NCBI GenBank assembly: GCA_964448135.1
Contig: CAYUVH010000040.1
Coordinates: 1 to 64,000 of the forward strand
Length of the DNA: 64,000 bases
Direction: 5' to 3'
Origin: CAYUVH01 sp964448135
Lineage (GTDB): Bacteria > Verrucomicrobiota > Verrucomicrobiia > Limisphaerales > UBA8199
Shown here piece after piece: positions 31,457-41,000 of the stretch. How positions within the stretch are numbered: the first letter of the stretch is position 1; each line of letters opens with the position of its first letter. The notes under the pieces are model-generated. The model was not told the origin of the DNA. It searched no databases and saw nothing but the letters and a program-made list of their open reading frames with translations. Both the position numbers and the translations under genes were made by a program.

Positions 31457-31801
31457 GTGGTTTCACTTGCGGTCCGAAAACAGCAGCTGCTCCGGCTGAT
31501 CGCGACATTGGAGGACGTGCTGATCATCCTGCGGCAGGACGAGAAGTGCGAATGGACGCCGGAATTGGAAGCGCTTTTTCTAGAGGCGAAGGATCTGGTC
31601 GGGGCGGGGTTTACTCAGGCGGAATTGGATGAGCTTTCCCGCGCGATGGGGCGCATGCTGCATCCGAATGAAGGGCGACTTTGCCATTACCATCCGCCTG
31701 AAGAATTGTCGCTGGAAGGCCTTCATGGCCGCGAGAACTTCTCGACCTTTTTGCGCGCTGCCTATGAGCAAGCGTTGCAGTTGCGAGTAGTGGCGTCCTG
31801 A
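31457..31801 (+). CDS. Hypothetical helical protein
   Basis: 114 residues from GTG 31457, without signal peptide or membrane segment. The sequence is helical (RKQQLLRLIATLEDVLIILRQ, WTPELEALFLEAKDLV) with a C-terminal region CHYHPPEELSLEGLHGRENF. Similar small proteins of about 110 residues with this LIATLEDVLxxL pattern exist in diverse bacteria, often without assigned function. The spacing from the upstream gene (18 bases) suggests a shared transcript. The start codon is not firm; there is no good ribosome-binding site. Confidence 0.6.
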   Translation: MVSLAVRKQQLLRLIATLEDVLIILRQDEKCEWTPELEALFLEAKDLVGAGFTQAELDELSRAMGRMLHPNEGRLCHYHPPEELSLEGLHGRENFSTFLRAAYEQALQLRVVAS

Positions 31802-31957
31802 AGGGAATCGGGCCAAACAGGGGCTCCCATTAGCACCGCGCCGGGTTTGATTTCAATTGTCCGGGAGTATTGTAATGGCTATCAGCGTTTCCTTCAGTAC
31901 ATAGTACCGACCGTCCCTGAAATTTGCGTGGCGCGGGTGTGTTGAAACTTCTCAGGT

Positions 31958-32644
31958 ATGAAATTCAGCTGGTGGTGGGTCGTGATCGCAGTGGTTGGCG
32001 TCTGGGTGACGGGCTGGCTGGTGACCGTCATCGTGGCGGTGTTTTTCAATCCGCTGGACTCCGCGAGGGACAAGAAGGAGAACTTCAAAGACCGGCTGCT
32101 GGCCCAAGCGATCATGAACTGGTTCTTATGGCCGTTCTTCCTGCCCCCACTGCTGGAGCGTCGGAAACTTCTGCGCGACATGAAGACGGGCAAGCGGCCG
32201 AATTGGATCATGCTGGCCGACGGTGAGGAAAGCGGCCGCGTCTGGAAGCTTTCGGACGGGACCGTGTTTGAGGGGTCCGCTTCTACGGCGGGAGAATCCA
32301 AGGATCCAGCAAATATCTGGGGCGACTACGAAGATCGGTCGCTGGCAGGAGATGTGGATTACCGGATACGCAGGCTGGCTCCGACGGCCCAGCCGCCGGG
32401 AGAGTGGACGCGGATGAAGTTCTGGCCGAAGGGCGCGCCGGACCAGGTCGAAGAGGATGATGAGGAAGAGGAGATCGAGGAAGATGATGATGATGAGGGC
32501 GGCGCGCCGCGCTATGATGTTTCGGTGAAACTGGAACGAGGCAAGTATCTCGTAGAGTTTCGCGTGCCGAACCGCTCCGGGCAGCCGGAAGAGCTTCCGG
32601 GGCTTACGCTGATCGTTTCCGATTTTGAGGATTACAATTTGTAG
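31958..32644 (+). CDS. Membrane-anchored protein with acidic linker, unknown function
   Basis: 228 residues. The N terminus is a Trp/Val-rich membrane helix (FSWWWVVIAVVGVWVTGWLV, with hydrophobic continuation), then an amphipathic region (AIMNWFLWPFFLPPLLERRK) that may be a second membrane segment. The soluble part holds a small beta domain and a strikingly acidic run (EEDDEEEEIEEDDDDEGG, about residues 166-183). The C terminus (VEFRVPNRSGQPEELPGL) is beta-rich. I do not recognise a family. An acidic run of this type could bind metal ions or act as a flexible linker. The gene stands 157 bases after its neighbour and 57 bases before the next start. Confidence 0.7.
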   Translation: MKFSWWWVVIAVVGVWVTGWLVTVIVAVFFNPLDSARDKKENFKDRLLAQAIMNWFLWPFFLPPLLERRKLLRDMKTGKRPNWIMLADGEESGRVWKLSDGTVFEGSASTAGESKDPANIWGDYEDRSLAGDVDYRIRRLAPTAQPPGEWTRMKFWPKGAPDQVEEDDEEEEIEEDDDDEGGAPRYDVSVKLERGKYLVEFRVPNRSGQPEELPGLTLIVSDFEDYNL

Positions 32645-32701
32645 GGTTGTTGGTATGAGTTGGGTTACAACAACGAACTGAAGCGCGGGCGCTACAGCTT
32701 T

Positions 32702-33256
32702 ATGAAAGGGAAACGCATGCTCATCAATTTCCTGATCGCGATGGCGCTGATCGTGATCGTGTTTGTCATCGTGGTGCAGTTGCAGCCGGCGAAGTTTCAT
32801 ATCGAGCGCAGCACGACGGTGGCCGCGCCGGCGGCGGTTGTGTTCGAACAGGTGAATGATTTGCGCAAGTGGGAGGCGTGGTCACCGTGGGCGAAGCTGG
32901 ATCCGAATGCGAAGATCCAATACAACGGCCCGGCCGCCGGAACGGGCGCGGCGTTTTCCTGGGCCGGAAACAACGAGGTGGGCACCGGCACGATGACGAT
33001 CACGGACAGCCGCACGAATGAGTTGGTGCGGTTCAAACTGGAATTCACCGCGCCGATGCAGGCGGTGAATATCGCGGAGTTTACCTTCAAGCCGGAGGGC
33101 GGGCAGACGTTGGTGACGTGGAGCATGTCGGGCACGAACGGATTCATGGCGAAGGCGTTCGGGCTGTTTGTGAATTGCGACAAGATGGTGGGCGGACAGT
33201 TTGAGAAGGGATTGGCGACACTTAAGTCACTGGCCGAGGGCGAAGTGAAAAAATAG
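32702..33256 (+). CDS. SRPBCC (START/Bet v1-like) protein with membrane anchor
   Basis: 184 residues from ATG 32702. One N-terminal membrane helix (MLINFLIAMALIVIVFVIVV) is followed by a polyketide-cyclase-2/SRPBCC domain: FHIERSTTVAAPAAVVFEQV, DLRKWEAWSPWAKLDPN, GAAFSWAGNNEVGTGTMTI, and a C-terminal helix ending FEKGLATLKSLAE. The fold binds hydrophobic ligands in a deep pocket. YxaB/YndB-like relatives with the same anchor are common and uncharacterised. ATG 32717 is an alternative start. Confidence 0.85.
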   Translation: MKGKRMLINFLIAMALIVIVFVIVVQLQPAKFHIERSTTVAAPAAVVFEQVNDLRKWEAWSPWAKLDPNAKIQYNGPAAGTGAAFSWAGNNEVGTGTMTITDSRTNELVRFKLEFTAPMQAVNIAEFTFKPEGGQTLVTWSMSGTNGFMAKAFGLFVNCDKMVGGQFEKGLATLKSLAEGEVKK

Positions 33257-33305
33257 GGAGGCGGGTGGGGTGGTGAATCGCTAAACCTTTCGCTGCCTCA
33301 TTTCA

Positions 33306-33330
33306 AGACAGGCGTAAAAAAGCACTGTCT
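33306..33330 (+). terminator. Possible weak terminator after the SRPBCC gene
   Basis: AGACAG (33306-33311) and CTGTCT (33325-33330) form a 6-bp stem around an A-rich loop, followed by a T-rich but interrupted stretch. It would separate the SRPBCC gene from the porin operon. The stem is short, so this is tentative. Confidence 0.3.
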
Positions 33331-33379
33331 CTGTTGTTTGACTTTTCGTCGGTTCACTCAGTTATGGCGGGTCATTAGG

Positions 33380-33425
33380 AGGGACTCACGCTGCTCGAAG
33401 GGGCAGAACTCAGGCAAAAAGCCCG
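33380..33425 (+). promoter_or_regulatory. Structured 5' leader of the porin operon, glycine-aptamer-like core
   Basis: A 6-bp hairpin CTGCTC-GAAG-GGGCAG (33391-33406) is followed by AACTCAGGCAAAAAGCCCG. The string CGAAGGGGCAGAACTCAGGC resembles the conserved glycine-aptamer core (CGAAGG ... CUCAGGCAAAAGG). The usual P2 helix is not visible and a tandem aptamer is absent, so a riboswitch is only possible. Confidence 0.25.
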
Positions 33426-33466
33426 TATTCATGGGCCGGGCATGGGTGTTGCTTTGTCCGGAGGGC

Positions 33467-34825
33467 ATGGCTTACAGAGACAACCTCCCCCCCACCATGT
33501 GTACTTTGGTATGCATGGGGTTGGCTCTTTTTGTGTGCCCGGCGCGCGCGGCCGATCCTGCCGATGTCAGTTCCCAACTGCAGGAATTGAAGCGGCAGAA
33601 CACGGAGTTGATGGAGCAGTTGCGCCAGCAGCAGGCTTTGATCAACTCGCTCAGCCGGAAGGTGGACGATATCCAGCAGCGCGCCACCCCGACTCCCGCA
33701 GCGAATCCTGGATCCGAGCAATACATTCTGAACACGGATTCGACGGATCGGATGCCCGCGGTGAAGAGCCCGAGCTCCGTCTTTGGCAAGGTCAGCATCA
33801 GCGGTGAAGGCGGTGTCGGCTTCTTCTCGGGTCAGTCCGAGAGCATTTATCCCAACCCGGAATTTGCGGTTCAGGAAGCCCGCCTGTTCATAGAGAGCCC
33901 GGTGTATGAGCAGGTATATTTTTTCGGCGAATTGGATTTGGTGACTCCCGAGCAGACGGACTTGCAGGTGCGGTTGGGCGAATGTTACCTCGATTTTGAA
34001 AACGTCTCCCGGCTTTGGAAGAAGGACAACATGCTGAGCGTGCGCCTGGGGCGCCTGGATATTCCCTTTGGCGAGGAGTACATCAACCGTTACGCGATTG
34101 ATAATCCGCTTGTCTCGCGCTCACTGCCGGATATTTGGGGCGTGGACGCGGGGCTCGAGCTTTACGGCAGCATCGGCAAGTTCAGCTACGTCATGGCCGT
34201 GCAAAGCGGCGGGCCGATGGGTAACAGTGACAACAACGGCGACAAATCCATCGCGGGCCGCATTTCGTACGATCCCGCGAAGTGGCTGCACATGAGCGTG
34301 AGCGGCATGCGCACGGGAAACCTGAATTACCCGGAGGATTACTGGTCGGGGTTGTGGTTCGCCAATGGCTGGCTCGTGCCGGTGGGGGGAGCGAACAATT
34401 CGGAATTTCACGCGAACCTCGCGGAGTTTGACATTGATTTCAAGTTCTCCCGCGGACACGTGAAAGCCTTCGCAGGTTATGTTCACCAGGAGGAGAACAA
34501 TTCCTCCGTCAAAAACGTGGATATGTATTACTACTCCGTCGAGGGGATGTACGACATCACGAAGAAGCTGTATGTCGCGGCGCGGTTCAGCGAGATCATC
34601 GCCCCGAACGGGTATGTGCTCTCCGGGCAGGGGAACATGGACGAGTATTTCTACTCGGGGGAGCTGACCAAGAATCTCTGGCGGCTGAGCCTGGGCGTGG
34701 GCTACCGGTTCAGCCCGAACCTGATTTTGAAGGCGGAGTATGCGTTTGAGCGTGGCCAGGAAGTGAGCGGCGAATCGCGGGACCAGGAAAATGTTTTCGC
34801 GGTGCAAGCGGCCTTCAAATTCTAG
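33467..34825 (+). CDS. Outer-membrane porin (phosphate-selective porin O/P-like)
   Basis: 452 residues from ATG 33467. A signal peptide (CTLVCMGLALFVCPARA) precedes a trimeric coiled-coil segment (LQELKRQNTELMEQLRQQQA), a common periplasmic feature of PVC porins. From about residue 105 a beta-barrel follows with strands such as VSISGEGGVGFFSG, YFFGELDLVTPEQTDLQVRL, MLSVRLGRLDIPFGEEYIN, and the C-terminal AEYAFERGQE ... FAVQAAFKF ending in Phe. Transport specificity is not determinable. Starts at 33431 or 33497 are possible; GGAGG lies close before 33467. The next gene starts 2 bases after the stop. Confidence 0.85.
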   Translation: MAYRDNLPPTMCTLVCMGLALFVCPARAADPADVSSQLQELKRQNTELMEQLRQQQALINSLSRKVDDIQQRATPTPAANPGSEQYILNTDSTDRMPAVKSPSSVFGKVSISGEGGVGFFSGQSESIYPNPEFAVQEARLFIESPVYEQVYFFGELDLVTPEQTDLQVRLGECYLDFENVSRLWKKDNMLSVRLGRLDIPFGEEYINRYAIDNPLVSRSLPDIWGVDAGLELYGSIGKFSYVMAVQSGGPMGNSDNNGDKSIAGRISYDPAKWLHMSVSGMRTGNLNYPEDYWSGLWFANGWLVPVGGANNSEFHANLAEFDIDFKFSRGHVKAFAGYVHQEENNSSVKNVDMYYYSVEGMYDITKKLYVAARFSEIIAPNGYVLSGQGNMDEYFYSGELTKNLWRLSLGVGYRFSPNLILKAEYAFERGQEVSGESRDQENVFAVQAAFKF

Positions 34826-34827
34826 CC

Positions 34828-35529
34828 ATGAGATTTCGCCCCGCCATCATTCCATTTTTAATCTTCCTCGCGACATTCACCCGGCCCGCCGCGGGGGCCA
34901 CCATCACCGGAGTTGTGCGGGCGGAAGGCAAGGCCGGCGCGCCGAGCGATGCGGGCGGAGGCAAATACGACAGCCGGCAATTTAAATTCGTCGAGCGGGT
35001 CAATTACGATGAGCTGCGCGATTTTGTCGTTTATATCGATGGCCCGCTCGCGTTCACCAACACCGCGGCCGGCAAGCCGGTGCAGGTGGTGACGCGCCGG
35101 ATCGAGCAAAAGGGCGCTCTGTTCAATCCGCATGTGATGCCGGTCGTGGTGGGCACGACGGTCGAATGGCCCAATGAAGACACCATTCTGCACAACGTAT
35201 TTTCTTTTTCGGAGGCAAAGGAATTTGACCTGGGCTTGTACAAGAGTCCGGAGGTCAAGTCCGTGACCTTCGACAAGGCCGGCCGGGTGGATGTGTTTTG
35301 CTCCATTCACACGCGGATGAGTTGCATCATCCTGGTGCTGCCGAATCCGTTTTTTGCCGCAGCCAATGATCGGGGCGTCTATGCCATTACGAACGTGCCA
35401 CCGGGAAATTACAAGTTGAAGGCCTGGCATGAGCGCCTGCCGGCCTTGACCCAGGAAATCGTGGTGCCGGCGGAAGGCACGGTGAAAATGGATTTTCTAA
35501 TGGGCATCAAGGGGTTGCCCAAGCAATAG
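34828..35529 (+). CDS. Exported cupredoxin (methylamine-utilization-type blue copper protein)
   Basis: 233 residues with a signal peptide (FLIFLATFTRPAAG). The cupredoxin domain shows TTVEWPNEDTILHNVF and VDVFCSIHTRMSCIILVL, giving a type-1 copper set of H122, C158, H161 and M164 (C-x2-H-x2-M). The C-terminal part (DRGVYAITNVPPGNYKLKAW) is a carboxypeptidase-regulatory-like sandwich, an arrangement known in PVC 'methylamine utilization' proteins. It may carry electrons or copper in the periplasm. It lies between the porin (2-base gap) and the hybrid kinase (3-base gap), which argues for a common role. Confidence 0.9.
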   Translation: MRFRPAIIPFLIFLATFTRPAAGATITGVVRAEGKAGAPSDAGGGKYDSRQFKFVERVNYDELRDFVVYIDGPLAFTNTAAGKPVQVVTRRIEQKGALFNPHVMPVVVGTTVEWPNEDTILHNVFSFSEAKEFDLGLYKSPEVKSVTFDKAGRVDVFCSIHTRMSCIILVLPNPFFAAANDRGVYAITNVPPGNYKLKAWHERLPALTQEIVVPAEGTVKMDFLMGIKGLPKQ

Positions 35530-35532
35530 GAT

Positions 35533-37809
35533 ATGGAAAAGCTGCGCGCACGATTTCAGGCCAGCCTGAGCACGAAGGTGCTGCTGCCGGTGGTGGGCGT
35601 GATGCTTTTGCTGGTGGCCATCACGACGTGGATGGTGACGCGCTCCTTCTCGCAACAGGCGGAGGCAGATGCGGGACACAACCTGGCGACGGCGGATGCA
35701 GTATTCCGCAATTCGCAGCAATTGCTTACCAAGAACCTCGTGCAGCGTTTCATGAACCTGCGCAATGAACCGCGTTACAAGGCGGTGCTGCGCAGCGGTC
35801 ATCTGCCGACGGTGCGAGATGAATTCGATAATATTCCCGAGGAACAAGGCGTGGACTTTGCGATGATGACTTCGGCGGACGGGCAGCTGCTCTTCACCGC
35901 CACGCGCGATCCATTGCTCTCGCGCGCCGAGGTGGAGGCGGCGAGCGCTGCGGTGGTGGCGCAGTCGTTGCGCGGCCAGGAGACCGTGGACACGATCCGG
36001 GTGGGCGAAAGATTGTTCGAGGTGGTTTCAATCCGGGTGACCGGCAGTGACGGCGAATTGATGGGCGCGCTGACCTTTGGCTCGGAAATCGGCGCGGCCA
36101 CCGCGCAGGAATTCAGCCGCGTCACGCAGTGCGAATTCGTGCTGCTGGCCAACGGCCGTGTCGTGGCGACTACGCTGCCGGGCGCGGCGGCCAACCAGGA
36201 ACTCGCGACAATGTTTGGGGAATTGAGTTCTGCTGACGATGAAGGCTCGGACAAAATGCGCCGCGTCGTCTTGGGCGGGGAACATTATTTCTGTTCGGCG
36301 GGAAAGTTTCCTTCACTGAGCAATGAAAACAAACTCGGCTATTTGTTGCTATCGTCCTACGAGCAGCCGTTGCGCGCGCTCCGCGAGCGGCAGCAGGCGA
36401 TGTTGTTGCCGAGCGGAGTCGGCATTTTACTGGGGTCGCTGCTGGTATGGTGGGTGATTCGACGCGTGACGCAACCGCTACGGGAGTTGCGGGACAGCGT
36501 GGAAGCGGTCGGCAAGGGCGATTACTCGCAAAAGGTGGAGATTGCGTCCACTGACGAATGCGCCGAGCTGGCGTGTGTGTTCAACCAGATGACCGAGAAC
36601 ATCAAGCGGTCGCGCGAGGAATTGGAGCAGACGGTGCAGACGCTCAAGACCACGCAGGCGCACCTCGTGCAAAGCGAAAAGCTTTCGGGCATCGGCGAAT
36701 TCGTGGCGGGAGTGGCTCATGAATTAAACAATCCGCTCACCTCGGTCATGGGCTTTTCGGAGCTCCTGGAGCAGTCGAACAGTGATCCGCAACACAAGCG
36801 CTATCTCGAGATGATCCGCAAGAGCGCCCAGCGCTGCCACAAGATCGTGCAAAGCTTGTTGAGCTTCGCGCGGCGGCATCAGCCGGAGCGCAAGCTGATC
36901 AGCGTGAATGAACTTGTCACGGGCGCGGTCGAGTTTTTGCAATACCAGCTCCGCACGAGCAACATCGAGGTGACGATGGATCTCAATCCCAGCCTGCCGC
37001 GGACGATGGTGGATCCGCACCAGTTGCAGCAGGTGTTCCTGAACATCGTGAACAATGCTCGGCAGGCGATCGAGGGCACGCAACGGAAGGGGAGCATTCG
37101 TATCAAATCGGATAATCACGAGGGGATGATTCGGGTGACCTTCAAGGACGACGGCCCGGGGATTCCCGAGAAGAGCCTGTCGAAGGTGTTCGATCCATTT
37201 TTTACGACCAAAGAAGTGGGGAAGGGCACCGGACTCGGACTCAGCTTGTGTTACGGCATTGTCCAGGAGCATGGCGGTTCCATCAAAGTCGAGAGCAAGC
37301 CTGGCGAAGGCGCGATGTTTATTGTCGAATTGCCGCAGATTTCCGGTCCGGAAACGAAAGAGGTGGTCCGGGACACTGCGTTCATTACCGCGAAAAAAGG
37401 CCACGCGGGCGACGGGAAGAAAGTGCTCGTCATTGACGACGAGGAGACGATTTTGCAGGTAGTCAGTGAGACGCTGGCGCAGGAGGGTTATCAAGTGGAT
37501 GTGGTCCGTGATGGCGAGGCCGCGCTGCAACGATTGGGTGAGACGCAATACGATCTGGCTTTGTGCGATTGGAAGATGCCGGGCCTGAACGGACAACAGG
37601 TTTACGAGCGGTTGCGCGTTTCGAATCCGGCCATGTCCGAACGGCTCATTTTCTTTACCGGCGATGTGGTGAATCCACGCACGCAGCAGTTTCTCGAGGA
37701 GCGCGGCAAGGTGTGTCTCACGAAGCCGTTCTCCCTGAATGATTTCAAATCAGCAGTCCGGCGCGCGCTGCGGCAGGGAGAAACACCGGCCGCCGTGGCG
37801 AAGAACTAA
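35533..37809 (+). CDS. Hybrid sensor histidine kinase with C-terminal receiver domain
   Basis: 758 residues. Membrane helix 1 (KVLLPVVGVMLLLVAITTWM) and helix 2 (about 289-310) bound a periplasmic double-Cache-like sensor (about 40-285). A HAMP domain follows (about 310-362), with a short coiled coil, then HisKA with H396 (GVAHELNNPLTSVMGF) and HATPase with N, G1 and G2 boxes (NIVNNARQAIEG, DDGPGIPE, GKGTGLGLSLC). The REC domain (about 630-745) has DD at 635-636, phospho-acceptor D679 (ALCDWKMPG) and K731. There is no output domain, so the receiver may tune the kinase or relay to another regulator. It is co-transcribed with the porin and cupredoxin. Confidence 0.95.
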   Translation: MEKLRARFQASLSTKVLLPVVGVMLLLVAITTWMVTRSFSQQAEADAGHNLATADAVFRNSQQLLTKNLVQRFMNLRNEPRYKAVLRSGHLPTVRDEFDNIPEEQGVDFAMMTSADGQLLFTATRDPLLSRAEVEAASAAVVAQSLRGQETVDTIRVGERLFEVVSIRVTGSDGELMGALTFGSEIGAATAQEFSRVTQCEFVLLANGRVVATTLPGAAANQELATMFGELSSADDEGSDKMRRVVLGGEHYFCSAGKFPSLSNENKLGYLLLSSYEQPLRALRERQQAMLLPSGVGILLGSLLVWWVIRRVTQPLRELRDSVEAVGKGDYSQKVEIASTDECAELACVFNQMTENIKRSREELEQTVQTLKTTQAHLVQSEKLSGIGEFVAGVAHELNNPLTSVMGFSELLEQSNSDPQHKRYLEMIRKSAQRCHKIVQSLLSFARRHQPERKLISVNELVTGAVEFLQYQLRTSNIEVTMDLNPSLPRTMVDPHQLQQVFLNIVNNARQAIEGTQRKGSIRIKSDNHEGMIRVTFKDDGPGIPEKSLSKVFDPFFTTKEVGKGTGLGLSLCYGIVQEHGGSIKVESKPGEGAMFIVELPQISGPETKEVVRDTAFITAKKGHAGDGKKVLVIDDEETILQVVSETLAQEGYQVDVVRDGEAALQRLGETQYDLALCDWKMPGLNGQQVYERLRVSNPAMSERLIFFTGDVVNPRTQQFLEERGKVCLTKPFSLNDFKSAVRRALRQGETPAAVAKN

Positions 37810-37922
37810 TTCCTTCGCCCGCACGATTTTACCGGCTGCTGCCTCCTACAGTTTTGCTACATCGATTTTTGTAATCGCCGGGACATCATCGTTTTTTGTG
37901 ATGGAGGCTCCGGTTTTTCGAT

Positions 37923-37951
37923 TTGGTGCGTCCCCGAAACTCCCGTAGAGT
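37923..37951 (+). promoter_or_regulatory. Probable promoter of the DUF2339 gene
   Basis: TTGGTG (37923-37928), 17 bases, then TAGAGT (37946-37951), with a predicted start near 37958, about 56 bases before ATG 38014. Confidence 0.5.
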
Positions 37952-38013
37952 GGCAGCGATGAAGTTGGGGCTTTTCAATTGGTCCGCAATGAAATCGAGC
38001 AAAGGAGCTTAAA

Positions 38014-41000
38014 ATGGAAGCCTTGGGTGCACTATTGGCCTTGTTGCTCATTGGCGGAGTCATCGGCTTGCCGGTGTGGCTCATCGTGCAGGCGCGGCGG
38101 GCGCGGCGCGAGATCAGTAGTTTGCAACAGCGGGTAAACTGGCTCGAGACACAAGTCCTCTTGCACGAGGAGAAGGTTAAGGAGCGGAAGGCCGATCCCG
38201 AAGCGCAGCCAAGTGCTCCCGCGGCCGCGGCCGAACCAGCTTCCGAGACGCTCGAGCGACTGACGCAATTCGTGAAGTCCAGGCCGCTGGTGGCGAAGCC
38301 ATTGCCAGTAGTGCCCGTCGAGCCTGCTGCTTTTGAAGTTATTCCGCCGTCGCCGTCACCTGCGCCTGCGGCTGCCACCACTCCCGTGCCCGAGCGAGTC
38401 AAGGCCACCGCGGTGCCGGAACTCAAGCCGCTCGCGATGTCACCTGTGGCGCCTCCGCCCTTGCCACCCCCGCCACCCAAATCGCCCCCGCCGCCGATCA
38501 CGCCGCGCGCTCCGATCCCGGAGCCATCCCCGGCTCCGCTGCTTCCGAAAATCAATTGGGAGCAATTCCTGGGGGTCAAATTATTCGCCTGGATTGGCGG
38601 TCTGGCGGCGTTCCTGGGCGTGGTGTTTTTTGTAAAATACTCCTTCGACAACAATCTCGTACCACCCCCGCTCCGGGTGACGATCGGCTTCCTTGCGGGT
38701 CTCGGATGCCTGGTTGGCGGCATCCTCATGTCGCGGAAAAACCTCACCACGTTGTCCCAAACCCTGTGCGCGACGGGCGTGGTGATTTTGTATGCGGTCA
38801 CCTATGCCTGCCGTTCGATCTATCACTTCCAATTCTTCGATAACACTCCGCTGCCCGCTTTCGCGTTGATGGTGCTCATCACGGCGACTGCGTTTTTGCT
38901 CGCGGTGCGGCTGGATGCGATGGTCGTGGCGATTCTGGGAATGCTGGGCGGTTTCCTGACACCGGTGCTGGTGCATTCCGGCCAGGACAACCCACTCGGG
39001 CTTTTCGGTTACATCGCGATTCTCGACGCCGGGCTCGTACTCGTGGCGGTGAATCGCAAGTGGAGTTTCCTGCCAGCGCTGGGTGCGCTGGGGACCGGCA
39101 TCATGCAGTTGGGATGGGCCGGGGAGTTCTTCGTTGAGAAAAAATACTTTGAGGGAAGCCGGATACTGATACCGCTCGGCATCCTGTTTGGCTTCGTTGC
39201 GCTTTTCCTGGCGTCGGCTGGCTGGGCAAAGCGGCGCGCGAAGCTGGACGAATGGCTTGCCGGTTCGGTCGTTGGCCTGGTGTTGCTCGCGTTCGGGTTT
39301 ACGGTCTGGTTTCTGCATTTTCCGACCGTGGCGCTGCGACCGGTTTCGATCTTCGGTTTTGTGCTGCTGCTGGATCTGGCTTTGTTTGGTTTGAAGCGCA
39401 TCGTGGAGGGCGATGGACGCTGGGCTTTCCTGCCGGCGCTCGGGGCGGTGGGGACGTGCGCGGTCCAGGTGGCATGGGCAAATATGTATTTTGGGGAGGG
39501 CCGGAACACGGAGGGGAGCGGAGTGCTGATCGTCCTGGGTGTACTCCTGGGATTTGTTCTCCTGTTCACCGCGGCAACGGTTTGGGCGAAACGGCAACAG
39601 CGGCTGGATTGCTGGCTGCCGGGTTGTGTGGCGGGGATGGTGGCGGCCGCTTTTGGTTTCACGGTCTGGTTGCTCGGGTTTGGGCCGGTGTCACTGCATT
39701 GCGGACCGATATTCGGATTTGTTCTGGCGCTGAACCTGGTGCTGTTCGGGCTGGTGGCGCTGCTGGGCAAGGATCGGCGCTGGTTCCTGTTGCCGGTGCT
39801 CGGGGTTGTGGGCACGGGGCTTATTCAAATCGTGTGGGCTGGCAAGTTCTTCACCGAAGGCAGTCACTTCGAAGGCAATCGAATCTATGTCGCGCTGGGT
39901 GTGCTGCTCGGATTCATCGTCGTGTATCTCGCGGCGGTGGGCTGGGCGAAAAAGAGAGGGCAGCTCACCGGCTGGCTGAGCGGTTCGTTCATTGGGCTGG
40001 TGGTGGTGGCGTTTGCTTTCGCCGGCTGGTTCCTGACTGCGCCGGCGCTGGCGGCGCGGCCGGGACTGATGTTTGGGTTTGTGTTCCTAGTTGACCTGGC
40101 GGTGGTGGGACTGGTGCTGATTGAGAAACGCCTGCATCTCGCCATCACCGGGGCCGGACTGGCGGTCTTTGGTTTGCTCGCGATGTGGACGGGCCGCTCG
40201 CTAACCAACGACCTGCTCAACACGGGACTCGGCTTTTACTTTTTGTTCGCGATATTGCATTCCCTGGCTCCGGCCTGGCTGCGACGCCAAAGCGGCGGCA
40301 CGGTGCCGGCGAACAGCGGCCAATTCTTCCCACCGCTGGCCATCGCGCTCGTTTTGATTCCGCTGTTCAGGCTTCCGGAAATCTCGTTCTTCGTGTGGCC
40401 GTTCGTATTCATTGTGGATGTGCTCGCGATTGGTCTCGCGGTGCTGACGGCCTCGCTGCTCTCCGTGGGCATCGTCCTGATACTGACGCTGACGGCCACG
40501 GCTGCGTTGATCCTGAAAATCCCTGTGGCGCTGACCGGCTTGCCGTCATCGCTATTCGTGCTCGGTGCCTTCTCCGTATTCTTCGTGTGCGCCGGGCTAT
40601 GGCTCGCGCGCCGGTTTAAGCCGGCGGCGTTCAAGGGTGAGATGAAATCTGGCGAGGATTTTCTGCTGCCGGAGAATATGGCGGTGGGCCTGCCCATAAT
40701 GTCCGCGGTGCTGCCCTTCCTGCTTCTGATCATGGCTACCTTGCGATTGCCGATGACCAATCCCTCGCCGGTGTTCGGTCTCGCGCTGCTGTTGGTGGTT
40801 CTGCTTCTGGGCATCACGAAGCTCTTCTCGATGGAATGGATGCCGTTGGTGGGATTGTTGTGTGTGGGCGCGCTGGGGAGCGCGTGGCATTTCAACCGAT
40901 TCGATCCGCACCTCGCGCCGGTGCCGCTGATTTGGTATTTGATCTTCCTGGCGGTATTCACCGTCTTTCCCTTCCTCTTCCTGCGGCGCTTCAGCACCAA

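Noticed and set aside
33361..33366. GTTATG as the -10 of a promoter with TTGACT at 33338
   Set aside because: The -35 and 17-base spacing are good, but the -10 matches the consensus at only two positions, and it is unlike the TAGRGT form seen elsewhere.
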